Shown here piece after piece: positions 35,501-45,425 of a stretch of 64,000 nt of DNA. The translations under genes and the position numbers were made by a program. A model generated the notes under the pieces. It was not told the DNA's origin and searched no databases. It saw nothing but the letters and a program-made list of their open reading frames with translations. Every line of letters begins with the position of its first letter. Position 1 is the first letter of the stretch. This stretch comes from Pinus tabuliformis (lineage: Eukaryota > Streptophyta > Pinopsida > Pinales > Pinaceae). The stretch lies in the NCBI GenBank assembly GCA_031772625.1, contig CM062820.1:86410069-86474068 (forward strand), given 5' to 3'.

Positions 35501-36091
35501 CTTTTTTAACAATTTTTCCATCCTATGCGAGCTGATGATAGAGGGAGCTCCCGCCTGGAGTCCACGGAGAGTATGTGTGGAGTTGTTCTGCTTAAAACTC
35601 ATATATAACTCCTGGAAATCCATAGTGATTAGCCCAAGAGTGCGGGGCCATTTAGCGCCGAGGACAATGTCGCAACCCCCCATGTGTATGGAAAACATGT
35701 GGGTTTTCAACTGATAATCCCCCATTTTAAGTTTGACATTTTCACGACGGCCTTCACATTTCATTGTGCCCCCATCCGCAATTTGGACTTGGAAGTTAGA
35801 AACTGCTCGTACCAAACAATGCGCTGCTTCTGTGATTTTTTGATGGATGAAATTATGGGTACTTCCACTATCAATCAAGACTACTACTGGGCGATGTTTA
35901 AGAAAACCCTGGATTTTGAGAGTTTGAGGGGAAGAAATCCCTGCCAACACATGCAGTGAAATAACTGGTTCGTCAGAGACATTTTCCTTTGCGTTGTCTT
36001 CTTCTAGCGCCTCATGTTCCTCAAGTGGTGGATCTTCCTCTGTTGAGCTGTAGTCAGTGGCATCTATTTGAAAAATTTGGGCTCCTTGCAT
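32579..36091 (-). CDS. pol: Element 2 Pol polyprotein (PR-RT-RNH-INT-chromodomain)
   Basis: An open frame of 1170 codons. Protease DSGST has Asp at about residue 74. The RT active site FFDD is at about 410-413; the upstream motif usually read as DLRSGYHQI is DLHLGYHQIC here. RNase H has ECDASGTGIG and ends DALSR. The integrase has an HHCC module (GHSGFQKTY to CDVCQ) and [16 protein letters not shown] and DGQTEAVN for the D-D-E triad. A C-terminal chromodomain contains VLVKWKDTSPEDATW. The first ATG overlaps gag in another frame; in life the protein is expected as Gag-Pol. The stop TAG lies within the first six bases of the 3' LTR, so the PPT is translated as RLVLRGRE. Confidence 0.93.
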   Translation of the reverse strand: MQGAQIFQIDATDYSSTEEDPPLEEHEALEEDNAKENVSDEPVISLHVLAGISSPQTLKIQGFLKHRPVVVLIDSGSTHNFIHQKITEAAHCLVRAVSNFQVQIADGGTMKCEGRRENVKLKMGDYQLKTHMFSIHMGGCDIVLGAKWPRTLGLITMDFQELYMSFKQNNSTHTLRGLQAGAPSIISSHRMEKLLKKGHHGVVAQFNAIQVVETMSLPIHPEMQQILNNHRTVFDKPHELPPSRGEHDHSITLVPGAQPPNVRPYRYPFTQKNEIEKIIKELLEVGVIRPSISPYSSPVVMVLKKDGEWKMCPDFRALNKLTVKDKFPIPVVDDLLEELNGAQFFTKLDLHLGYHQICMKEVDIPKMAFRTHEGHYEFLVMPFGLCNAPSTFQSLMNHILKPYLRKFVLVFFDDILIYSGTWAAHLQHVDLLLQLLRQHKLFVKMSKCSFGMEEVEYLGHIVGREGVKVDPKKIQTMQEWPQPKTLKSLRVFLGLTGYYRKFVRNYGRIAKPLTQLLKKNSFFWNEEAQQAFTALKNAMCSTPVLALPDFTKSFVIECDASGTGIGAVLMQEGRPLSFTRQQLSGRNLGQSTYEKEMMAILHAVETWRPYLLGRRFQIRTDHHSLKYFLEQCLSSPQQNKWLAKMLGYDYEIIYKKGKDNSVADALSRQFEEESTLLAISLPIPDWIGEACREWFSLPGLSQLISQLQVDPNSNKGYSWQNDILHYKDRVVISPTSTLKSRILAELHSSPIAGHSGFQKTYARTRRSFFWTGMKKDILTFVAECDVCQCHKGETVNTPGTLQPLPIPASIWTEVSMDFITGLPKSGNKSVIMVVVDRLSKYAHFCALPHLFTPTLVAQSFMDQIFKLHGMPTSIVSDRDPIFTSNFWQELFKIQGTQLKLSTSYHPQTDGQTEAVNKCLETYLRCFTLEKQHLWVQWLPLAEWWYNTNYHATTKMTPYEAVYGQHPPSPTSYLKGCSKVQAVDQLLQHRATMLAHLRENLHQAQNRMKQQADQHHSEHQFQEGDQVFLRLQLYKQTSIKEKGCQKLSLKFYGPYQVLQRIGEVAYKLALPPTAKIHPVFHVSCLKKVIGNNCRVQTSLPELDDEGSIWLQPEQVLDTRDKHLRGRVIKEVLVKWKDTSPEDATWEPATICSVVSAASALRTRLVLRGREC
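32585..32600 (-). promoter_or_regulatory. Element 2 polypurine tract (inside pol)
   Basis: The minus strand reads CTTAAGGGGGAGGGAA directly before the LTR start TGTTAGGG. The pol frame runs through it. Confidence 0.8.
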
Positions 36092-36954
36092 TGATGACCT
36101 GGGGAGTATTTTTCATCACAGTAGTAACATAGTCCTTGCTTCCTTCTTTCGGCCATTTCCGCAGGTGACACCTTTTGGACCTTAAGTGTTTGAGTCGTGT
36201 TGTGAGCCTGTGGGGGACGACCTTTAGCGGGGAAACTTGGGCGACTGTATTGGGCTGCTAATGCACGTTCCACCTTACGAGCTACCTGGCAAGCGTCTGT
36301 CCACGTGGGAGGGTGGTGAAGTAGAACTTGAGCTTTGATGGCTTCTTTAAGACCACTGATAAAACATTCCGTGTAGAACTCATCTGTGAGACCCCTAGTG
36401 TGGAAGGCTAAGGCTTCAAAAGCGGTAATATATTCATCCACTGTGCCAGTATGTCAGAGCTTAGTGAGACGACCCAAAAAAGTGTCTTCCTATTCAAAGC
36501 GATCTCGAAGAGCTTTGGCAAATTGGGTCCAATTCTTAAAAGGTCCATTGCAACGCTGATGCCATTCCCACCATTGCCACCGTTCATTGTCCAAGTACAT
36601 GCTCCCCAACATAAGCTTATTCGCATCATCTGGGATATGATTCAATTTGAAATACTGCTCCACTTGTGCTAGCCATGTGGACGGGTGAGAACCGTCAAAT
36701 TTATGCATATCCAACTTGGGAGGTCGATGACTGGGTGGTGGATGGGTGTGCCAGACGTGAGGAGAGTGGCTAGACTCACCCTCATTGTATTCATTTCTAT
36801 TATACTCCTCCTCGTGGGCTGGCTCCTTGCCCTTCGGAAGAAATTGCTGTATCTGGAGACTTAGTCCTCGAAACTCATTTTGGAGGGATTGCATGGAGTC
36901 TTCCAGTTTTTCTATCCTTTCATTTGCCATCGCTTGAGCTCTAGTCTCTACCAT
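36064..36954 (-). pseudogene. gag: Element 2 gag, two in-frame stops
   Basis: ATG at 36954 starts MVETRAQAM with a short coiled coil, a Glu-rich linker, then the capsid-like segment KLDMHKFDGSHPSTWLAQVEQYF. TAG at 36490 and TGA at 36454 interrupt a frame that otherwise continues to 36064 through DEYITAFEALAFHTRGL and the zinc knuckle CYYCDEKYSPGHQC (CX2CX7HXC, as in Element 1). The gag frame ends KEPKFFK, while pol begins -1 to it in a CCCAAATTTTT run. Loss of one A or T in that run would explain the offset. Confidence 0.88.
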
Positions 36955-37860
36955 ACACCAACCTGATGAAAAATTGGGACCGCCGAAAAAATTTGACTAA
37001 TAAATTGAATGGTACCACCTTGCCCAGCTCATCGTCCTGATTCTGATGGGCTAGATCACCAACAAGCGCCCTGGGAGATCTCCTTCTCTTTTTTTTTTTT
37101 TTTTGAAAACTCCTAACGGAGTTTTACTCCTTCTTGATCAATACTGCAGTCGCCAAATCCTCAAAATGTCAATGCTGCCAAAAGTCCTGTGAAAAGTATA
37201 CCCCGGTATAGGAACCCTTCACAACAACTCCGATCTGGTGGGTCTAAGAGATCTGAATGGCGGAACAACTGCTGCGACGGATCTGATGGATTTGATGTCT
37301 GCTGCCGCTGCACCCGTGGATCGGGAATAGATGATGTGTGATCCCCCGATAGAAAAGGAAACTATGGTCGTGAGGAGTGTCAGGTGCTACAGATCGCAAT
37401 ATACATAAGGGTCTGGCAGTAGTACTCGGCCCAATGTTTCAGGGCTCTAACTAAGGAGGATCGACCGTACCCTTAGCCGTACAACCCGACTTCCCTATCG
37501 TACGGGCGAGTAATCTCTCTGAGTGCTTTTCTCAGTGTACTGTAGCCACAAGACGGCTGACAGTTTATCTATGGCGAGGTTTCAAGGGAGCCTAGGGGGC
37601 TTCCGATATACCCAGAGGGTACATGGAAGACAGTCCGTGCGCGGTTCTGTCGAATGCGCTACTACTCGAAGGGGTACCCACAAGGGTTACAAGGGAGTCC
37701 AACAGACGTGACCACCTCTTGTATTTCCTGCGTGCATGCCTCCCCAAATCCATAGGTTTATGCGCTTAACGACAGATCCCGTGGTTTAAAGACGCCGGAA
37801 CACGTCTCTAGCCAAAAATCTTTTTGCCAAGAATTGGAGATCCCACCAGCCCTGGAAAGT
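36955..37860 (-). other. Element 2 untranslated leader
   Basis: About 0.9 kb between PBS and gag with no supported ORF. A T-tract near 37090-37104 lies inside it. Confidence 0.7.
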
Positions 37861-37872
37861 GCTCTGATACGA
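37861..37872 (-). promoter_or_regulatory. Element 2 primer-binding site
   Basis: The minus strand reads TCGTATCAGAGC two bases after the 5' LTR. It matches the plant initiator-Met tRNA type PBS (TGGTATCAGAGC) except at one position. Confidence 0.75.
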
Positions 37873-37874
37873 CT

Positions 37875-38279
37875 TGTTATGCTCTTAACCTGCAAAATGA
37901 TACCCAAATACAGAATATGCGAAGAAAAGATACCCAGAACACAGAATAGCAATGATTTTATTATTCAGAGAGTAATGTTCACTTGCCTCTTCGAGGGGGC
38001 AACCTCCAATAGAGCAGAGCTCGACTACAAGATAAGACACAATGCTCCTTGCAGGGAGTCTCTATCCTTTATATATGACTCATACATGTAATACCACGGG
38101 CCAATACCATGGGTTTTATTAATACCATCTATCTAATACTACGGCCCAGTTACAACTAACTGTGGTCCCGTCATTAATTGCGGGTTAACCACTTACAATT
38201 ATTAATATGGGCTTTATTGACTCTTGACTATGACGTGATCCCATGACATAAATAAGGGGGTTAGGGTGGGACCCTAACA
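37875..38279 (-). repeat. Element 2 5' LTR
   Basis: 405 bp, paired with 32180-32584. The promoter TATATAAAGG at 38067-38077 on the minus strand would drive element transcription. Confidence 0.93.
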
Positions 38280-38620
38280 GAGCCGCTCCATGTGAGGTAG
38301 AGCCAAAGGCCTCTAATATCAGGCGATAGTTAATATACCTCTACAAGACTACGCAAAGAAATAACTAGGTTTCCAAATTATGAGATTGAAACCTTACCAC
38401 GGAGGGAAGATGTTCCTCACACCTTGTGGTCCGGCTAAAAGGAGCGAGGCAGCAACCGAAGCAGCACCTGCAAATGGTAACCTCAACAATCATCATGAAA
38501 AGTGAAAGAATGAAACCAAATATAGAGTATGGGTAGAGAACAGTTACCAATTTACTATTGTGCTCGCCAGGCAACGACGGAGTGTGGGGGTTCAGTGCCA
38601 TTGTGGTATCTGCCATGAAA
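38280..38620 (-). other. Candidate exons of a host transcript, 5' side of Element 2
   Basis: On the minus strand: a segment from about 38616 that reads MADTTMALNPHTPSLPGEH and ends at a donor GTAACT (38547-38543); an 80-bp intron ending CATTTGCAG; a 70-bp block 38467-38398 ending at donor GTAAGG; an 85-bp intron ending CTGATATTAG; then 38312-38280, which is cut by Element 2. Intron sizes are typical of plant minimal introns. One phase stays open through the last three blocks, but the frame of the first segment does not join it cleanly. A pseudogene or noncoding transcript is possible. Confidence 0.35.
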
Positions 38621-39108
38621 CCTCAAACTATTCACAGAGTCATGATATCCCCTCTATCGATCTTGACATAGTTGCAGAGCATGATACTTGGAAAATACCA
38701 CATGCAAATGACAAATGAGCAAGTTTTGTAGTCAAAAGAGGGGTTAGGGTTAGCAGGAAACAACTGAACCATCAAATTCACCCTCAGCATATCCCATGGT
38801 GGAAAAAACTTCTCCATTAATGCTTTGGCTCTCTGGAAACAGGCTGGGCTGTTAGCATTAACATTGCAGACCAAGTGGCAGTGTCTCCATTCAGTGTGTA
38901 GTCAAGGTGGTGTCAATTCCACCATTTCCGAGTAAGCGTGTAATGGGCAAAGCCATCAACCTTGTAGATCCACTGGAAAGGCACTTTATGAACCTTTCCA
39001 ATCACGTTATCCCTTCTAATTATATGGATGAGACCTTACAGTAAACGATTGCGCAAAGATTAAGATAGGGTCATTGTAATATTAGTTCTATAGTGTCAGT
39101 TAAATAAA
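38621..39108 (-). other. Possible further host-gene sequence, unresolved
   Basis: The minus strand has short protein-like stretches (VHKVPFQWIYKVDGFAHY near 38960, AKALMEKFFPPWDMLRVN near 38800) in different frames. They may be earlier exons of the transcript above. I cannot define boundaries. Confidence 0.2.
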
Positions 39109-39109
39109 A

Positions 39110-39187
<78 letters not shown>

Positions 39188-39224
39188 ATATATATATATA
39201 TATATCTATATATATATATATATA

Positions 39225-39257
<33 letters not shown>
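39109..39257. repeat. AT microsatellite with TCTA interruptions
   Basis: About 149 bp of (TA)n with three evenly spaced TATC interruptions near 39185, 39205 and 39227. Confidence 0.95.
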
Positions 39258-39260
<3 letters not shown>

Positions 39261-39615
39261 CTAGCGTTGAAGTGTTACAGTAAGGCATAACAATGATATA
39301 AATCACTCCATTCTATCTTTTTCCTTCTATAAGTGTGATTCCTTACTCTAACCACTATCTATATAAAATCGTGAATTAATGTGTCAAACTAAATATTTGT
39401 GAGTGCCATTTGATTATAATTGAAGTTGACAATACTTAACAAAAAAATTGAAGACTCCCTTCAAATTTATAATATTCCACATTATTAAATAAATTTTTAA
39501 AATTTTATAAAATAAGACTCTTTCTTCTAATGAATATTCCACTTTATTCAATAGATATTTCAAACTTTATGATTTTTAAAAAAAGATTGTAATATTATTT
39601 CCTATTAAAACTGTA

Positions 39616-39887
39616 TATTATGCAACTAGCTTAAAAAATAGAAGAAAAGATATATCAACAACTTCAGAAACAACCTCTTCGAGGGGGACACATCATTTAC
39701 ATCACATAAATGAACAACCCTTGGATGATACAAATGACAAGACCTCCTTGGTATATATAAGTCTAAGGGGTGACAATATAATGAGAGCCTACCTAACAAT
39801 AATAATGTAATGGAACAACAATAACAATAGGAGGCTACACTAACAATGAAAATAAGGGGGCTACACTAGTACTATAGGGACCTAATA
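39616..39887 (-). repeat. Element 3 3' LTR
   Basis: About 272 bp, shorter than the Element 1 LTR through internal deletions. The start is mutated (TATTAGGTCCC for TGTTGGGTCCC) and the end is AGCTAGTTGCATAATA. Confidence 0.8.
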
Positions 39888-39898
39888 TGCCCCTCTCC

Positions 39899-41683
39899 AA
39901 AAAAGTGTTGTCCTCAACACTTGAGTAGTTCTAGATGGTTCTGTATAAAATTCTCATCCTCCCATGTCGAATCTTCAACAGGTAAGTTCTTCCACTTAAT
40001 GCGATACTCTGAAACCGATCAATTTCATAGCTGTGAAGTTCTTGTTTGTGTGACTGCTTCAAACTCCAATATGATTTTTCTTTCTTTGTCAAGTTTTGGA
40101 AATATTGTTTGAACTGGGAGCTTGTCACTGGTAACCTTATTTAAGCATGAAACATATAAAACTGGATGTAATTAGGAAGAGGCAAGCAACTCCAATTTGC
40201 ATGCCATGGTACCAATATTTTGCAACACCTTGTAAGAACCATAGTACTTGGGTGATCATTTATTATCCTTCTTAGCTAGCTTGAGGGACATTTTTTTGTA
40301 TGGTTGTAGCCGTAAAAACATGTAGTCGCCTACATCAAAACTTCTTTCACTGTGATGTTGATATGCTTGTTGTTTCATTCGATTCTGCGCCATAGTGAGT
40401 TTATCCTTTAAGAGTTGGAGAACTTGTTGTAGCTGCTCAATGTCATCTTCCATTGCTTAAACCTTGGAATTTTCTCTTAAAGATGATGTGATGGATGGTG
40501 GATGATATCCATAAAGTGCCATAAATGGCATCATTTTTACTGCATAATGGAAGGAAGTGTTATACCACCATTCAATGATGGGTAACCACTTAACCCATTC
40601 TATTTGTTTATCATATACAAAGCAACGAAAATATCCTTCCAAACATTTGTTCACTATCTCAATTTTCTCGTTAGATTGAGTATGATAAGATGAGCTATGA
40701 GCTAATTGAGTAGCAAGGCAAGAAAGTAATTTTGTCCAAAAATTTCTAGTGAAGATGGGATCTCTGTCACTTACAATCATCTTTGGATTTCCATGTAGCT
40801 TTTGAATTATTTCCATAAATGAAATAGAAATTGTATTGGCTTTAAAAGGACGAGATAATGCACAAAAGTGTGCATACATTGTAATTATATCAACTACCAC
40901 CATGATGACACTCTTTCCTTCACGCTTGGATATAATTATGATAGAATCCATTGAGACCTCCTCCCAACGCTGACTTGGAATGGATAAAGGTTGTAACAGA
41001 CCCAGGGTCTTAATTGTCTCAACTTTATTTTTTTGGAAAACCTAACATTCTACCACAAACTTCTAAATATTAGATTTAAGGCCATACCCAAAAATTTCCT
41101 TCTTGATCCTATGGTAAGTTTTTAAAAATCTTGATTTCCCTCGTAAGGGGAAGATGTGCAATTCCAAAAAAATATTTTGTTTGAGTTGGGAATTATTACA
41201 AATATATAAGAAATATTTGTACCATAATGAATCATTTTTCTAGATAAATGTATCGATCTTCCTGCAACCTTTGAATGAGTGTCCAAACCTCTTTGTCATT
41301 ATTTCATTCATCCCTTGCTTCAGTTATCCAATCTGGTTGGATAATAGAAATGGAACTAAGTAATGATTCCACATCCTCATCCTTTTCTGAGAGTGCGTCT
41401 CTAACAACATTTGTCTTCCCTTTTTTATATATCATTTCAAAGTCATAGCCCAACATCTTTGTGACCCATTTTCTCTACCCTTCTGAAGATAATGTTTTTT
41501 CCAAAAAGTATTTAAGGCTATCGTGATCTGTTTTATCTTAAAGTGTCTTCCCATTAGGTAAAACCACCATCTCTTTAATTCATGTAGTATTTCCAACATT
41601 TCCTTCTCATAAATAGGTTTGTGTAAATACTTTCCCTTGATTAGACAACTTTGAAAAGAAATGGGTCTTCCTTCTTGTTAGAA
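39899..41683 (-). pseudogene. pol: Element 3 pol remnant (RNase H, integrase, chromodomain)
   Basis: From right to left: RNase H starting at QEGRPISF and YEKEMLEILHELKRW, a degraded HHCC region, an integrase core ORF at 40951-40457, then the linker and chromodomain in broken frames. The core keeps VSDRDPIF and the final Glu (IEIVNKCLEGY), but the first motif reads MDSIIIISK instead of MDFITGLPK, and the DGQTE block is altered to NEKIE. RT and protease are absent. Confidence 0.85.
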
Positions 41684-43480
41684 AATAAGAAAGGTAGAAA
41701 GATTTTCTTATCATTTTCTTATACTTGATAATTACTTGTGATGTTATTGACTTCTTATTAGGTTTCCTTATATCTTCTTTCTTTTAGTTCATCAAGTAAT
41801 TACCAAAGAAATAACACATCAAACAATGAACACCAGATGTAGGCTCACAACTAGGGAAAACCCCTCTAGGGGAAAACCCAGTCACTAATTCTTCCTTTAA
41901 TAGTTTTCCGAAGATATTCCAAGACTCTTGACCTTGACACAAACTTTCCTCCACACCAAGTCAACCTTCCTCTTTTGTTGCAGATGATCCCACTTGACCT
42001 AGCAGCAGCAACGGTAGTGGCAGCACTTTCTTCGACCCAAAAACTTCTATCTTGCCTTGGAGACTTCGATATTATCTTAGAAACTTCGATCTAGGCCCAA
42101 TACAAATTCTAGACGTAGCAAAATCTAGCAACAACTTCGACCTATACTTTGGTCTGGCATCAACATACGGAAATTGGCTACAACATCAATAAGATAAATT
42201 TGATCTTCCAAACTAGGACATGAGAGAGAAAGATAGAAGTACCAAATTTTGATTTTCCAATTTTCCTTCTCCTATACCAAACTCACACTTCCTTCTCCTC
42301 CTTCTTCTATTTCACACTTTTTCCAGCTTCAAGAGATATCGAACTTGCTTGTGAGAGAATGCTTCGAATGGAATTTGAACTACGTCATTTATAGTCCTTT
42401 GGTGAGGTCGAATATCCCTTCCTTAGGTTGACTTGATCATCTTAAGGCCAACTTGTTGTGGAGACAACAAAATTTATATTTCACTCAAGGCTTAACCTTT
42501 TTACATGATTCAAAAGCCCAAAAAGGGTCTCTTTAAAAGTACAATGACTCTATTTAATCATAATGAATCCTAGAAGTCCTCAATGGGGAATTTGACCTAA
42601 AACATGATGACCCAAACATGAAATCCATGCTTTATTAAGTCGTAATAATAATAATAATTATTATTATTATTTTCTTTATTCTTTTGACAACTACATTAAA
42701 TGATGACTCAAATACATTAAATGAAGACCGAACCTAGTTACATTTTCAAACACTCTAACTGTGGAGATATTCATAATATACAAGCGAGAGGAAGATCTAT
42801 GCTATATGAACCATGAAGAGATTTTAGGCAATTTAATTCCATGGACTAGATTCCTGACTAGGGAAATATATACATTGGCCTTTCAACAGTTTAGGCATCG
42901 TAATGCCAAAGATTAAATTCCTGACTAGGGAAATATATCTGAGTGTGACTAAGATGGACTCAAGCTTTTAGCCTCTCTAGGTACCATCACGCTTACTTGC
43001 TAACCATCAACCCAGGGATCCAGGTGTGTATTCAAAACAAAGCTCTCTAGTCAACACCTACTTTCCAACTTCGGGACCTAGACATCAACTCAAAGTGTCA
43101 GCCATATGTCCTCTCGGGCAATGCTTCACTCACAAAGCCTTAACACTCTTTGATCCAGGAGATCAAGGATGACCAATCTCTCCCAATCAAACTCATTTAT
43201 AACCAAAATGCTATCGAAACCTTCGAGAAATTCACCTGTACAAACATAAATCCAACCAATAATATACGTTCACATATACATAATCAAATACAAACCTTCG
43301 GGGTCTTCCAAACAAGAAATGTTTCTCCTTAACATAGTGGGATTATCAACCGAATCTCTGACATAAGATTCCTCAATCATACACTTTCCTTTCCTACTTC
43401 ATATATAGTAACAGATCTTCAAAAACATTCTCTAATCAAAACTATGCTATGCCCTCCCTCTCAACGAGAGAGCTTCCCAT
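41684..43480. other. Intergenic sequence, possibly part of another LTR
   Basis: The junction TGTTAGAAAATAAGAAAGG and a stretch GGGAAAACCCCTCTAGGGG near 41860 look like copia-type LTR sequence, but I find no second copy. An (AAT)5(ATT)5 palindrome lies at about 42645-42672. There is no supported gene. Confidence 0.4.
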
Positions 43481-43483
43481 TAA

Positions 43484-44082
43484 GGGAATTTTGAGGTCTA
43501 AAATGGGCCTCCTAAGAAAAATGTACATCCAAAATGAAATTTATAAGAACCAATAGGAGTCAATATGATTATGTTAACCATGGGAGATGATTCACCATTT
43601 TTGGAGTAAAAAGCTAAAAATAATAAAAAATAATAAATAATAAAACTACTTTTTCAACTCATATTTTCCACTTATCTCCCTAAGGTTTTACTCAAATTTT
43701 GAGCGAGAGTACTCGTTGGATGCAAAATTTAATTCCTCATCCAAGGACTACCCATGTTGTATACGTTCGAAGGACCTTGCTACACGAAAAATGAGAAATA
43801 CATGAAAAAACGTGATTGCAATCACATTTTTTCGTGTATTTCTCATTTTTCGTGTAGCAGGGTCCATCAAAAGTATGAAACATGGACACTCATTGGATGA
43901 GAATCAAATTATGCATATAATGAGTGTTTCTGCTCGAAATTTGAGTAAACCCATAGGGAGATAAGTTGAAAATACGAGTTGAAAAAATATTTTCTGCTTT
44001 TTTCTCTCTAAAATTTGATGATGTAATCTAATCTTATTTTATTATTTCCTTAGGAGGCCAAATTTAGACCTCAAAATTCCCC
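43484..44082. mobile_element. 599-bp foldback MITE with TAA target duplications
   Basis: Inverted arms meet at 43818/43819. The inner arms are nearly perfect for about 50 bp (TGCTACACGAAAAATGAG on both sides), and similarity continues outward through ACTCATTGGATG, ACTTATCTCCCTA and GGCCTCCTAAG to the termini GGGAATTTTGAGGTC. The left arm has about 70 bp extra. TAA at 43481-43483 and 44083-44085 gives a 3-bp duplication, as in PIF/Harbinger-derived Tourist elements. There is no ORF. Confidence 0.85.
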
Positions 44083-44085
44083 TAA

Positions 44086-45420
44086 TACTTTATCCAGGCT
44101 CCCTCTTAATCTTAAGGATATCAAGTTCATTTCTTCGACATCAGAGAATATTTTGTGGCTTCCCATCATTTCATCGGAGTTATCATCATCCACATCCTGC
44201 TTATAACATCAACTTATATCTTCAACATATTGAAGAGTATGTACCTTCACAACTTATATAACGAGTACAACCAAATCTTTTAAAGCATGAAGTTAGACAT
44301 ATAAAAAACTTATAATAATGGAAGGATTTGAATCAGATATCCAAACTTAATTTCAAACAAGAAAAACATACTCTTCAACATCTTGCTAGGGACTTTGTCA
44401 TAAACCCTAGACTACTTCATAACAAATTTTGTTATATTTAGGCTTTCAATGTTTCTTTCAATGGTATGACATACCCTATTACAACATATAGCAAACCATA
44501 TAAACAATTCAAACAAATATAGATATACAAGGCATCCAACAACTTTTAGAATTCATTTATTAGACTTCCGACTAGGGTTTCATACAAATCCTATATTTTC
44601 ATATAAGAGAATTAATCAAAAAAGAAATCACAAATTAGTCATCAACAAAACCAACTTCTACTAGGGTTAGTTGCAAACCCTAGATTTTTTAATCAAACAT
44701 TAATCACAACTAAAACTCAGATTTCAACAATGTTACACAAATCTCAAATTACCACATTGTCATCATACATCAGATATTTTTACTTCTACTAAGGTTTAAC
44801 TCCAAAACCTTAGTATTTCACAAATACTATCTTCCTAGAGGAACAAACTTTGACTAGGGTTTAATTCCAAAGCCTACGATTCATAATCGCTGAAAAGTAG
44901 GTTAACTCATACATATAGGACTTCGTCATCAAGCATAGGCATTTAATATCATGTGTCGGTAAAACCCAACTTCACAAATATCAATAAGAGTTAAACATAC
45001 AACAAACTTGATTAGACTAGGGTTTGATCGAACAAACACACATTCCAAGGAAATCATTTCTAAGAGATTATAAGGGTATTTCTTACACATTCCACCAAAC
45101 TCTAATGAGTTAGGGTTTCAATATAGGAACATAGCAAACCAAAAATTACCAAAACTTCAAATGTTCATGATTTTAGACTTTATCATTCAACCCTAACAAG
45201 TTAGGTTTTCCTAATCATACCAAAATACCAAACATGACATCATCAATGAAAACTTTAGATAGCACTTCTCAATAACCCTAAGCAGGTTAGGGTTTTAGAC
45301 ATTCAGATTAGCATACCCTTATGTTAGGGCTTTCCAAAGAACCTTTCTAGGGTTGTTTCAAATCAATTAAGAATATGAGTGGGGTAAATTTATCAAGTGA
45401 TGAATCACCCAAAACAAGAA
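44086..45420. other. Noncoding region with repeated AAACCCTA/TAGGGTTT words
   Basis: At least nine occurrences of CTAGGGTTT, AAACCCTAG or one-mismatch forms lie between 44395 and 45350, several in inverted pairs 15-25 bp apart. No gene is seen. Confidence 0.6.
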
Positions 45421-45425
45421 TAATT

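Larger units (their letters stand above)
32180..38279 (-). mobile_element. Element 2: Ty3/gypsy chromovirus, full length
   Basis: 6.1 kb on the minus strand: 5' LTR 38279-37875, PBS, leader, gag, pol, PPT, 3' LTR 32584-32180. LTRs are 405 bp, TGTTAGGG to ATAACA in element orientation, and differ at 12 of 405 positions by my count. Flanking 5-mers are GAGCT (32175-32179) and GAGCC (38280-38284), a target duplication with one mismatch. Pol is open throughout; gag has two stops and pol lies in the -1 frame. It is related to but distinct from Element 1. Confidence 0.93.
39616..41683 (-). mobile_element. Element 3: truncated chromovirus related to Element 1
   Basis: Only the 3' part survives: LTR 39887-39616, PPT-proximal sequence, and a decayed pol extending back into RNase H. 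It stops abruptly at about 41683, where unrelated sequence beginning TGTTAGAAAATAAG starts. Protein and LTR similarity to Element 1 is high enough to place both in one family. Confidence 0.88.

Noticed and set aside
36060-36091. Programmed -1 frameshift site AAATTTT between gag and pol of Element 2
   Set aside because: In the gag frame the heptamer is out of register for a canonical slippery site; a one-base deletion in the homopolymer run is simpler.
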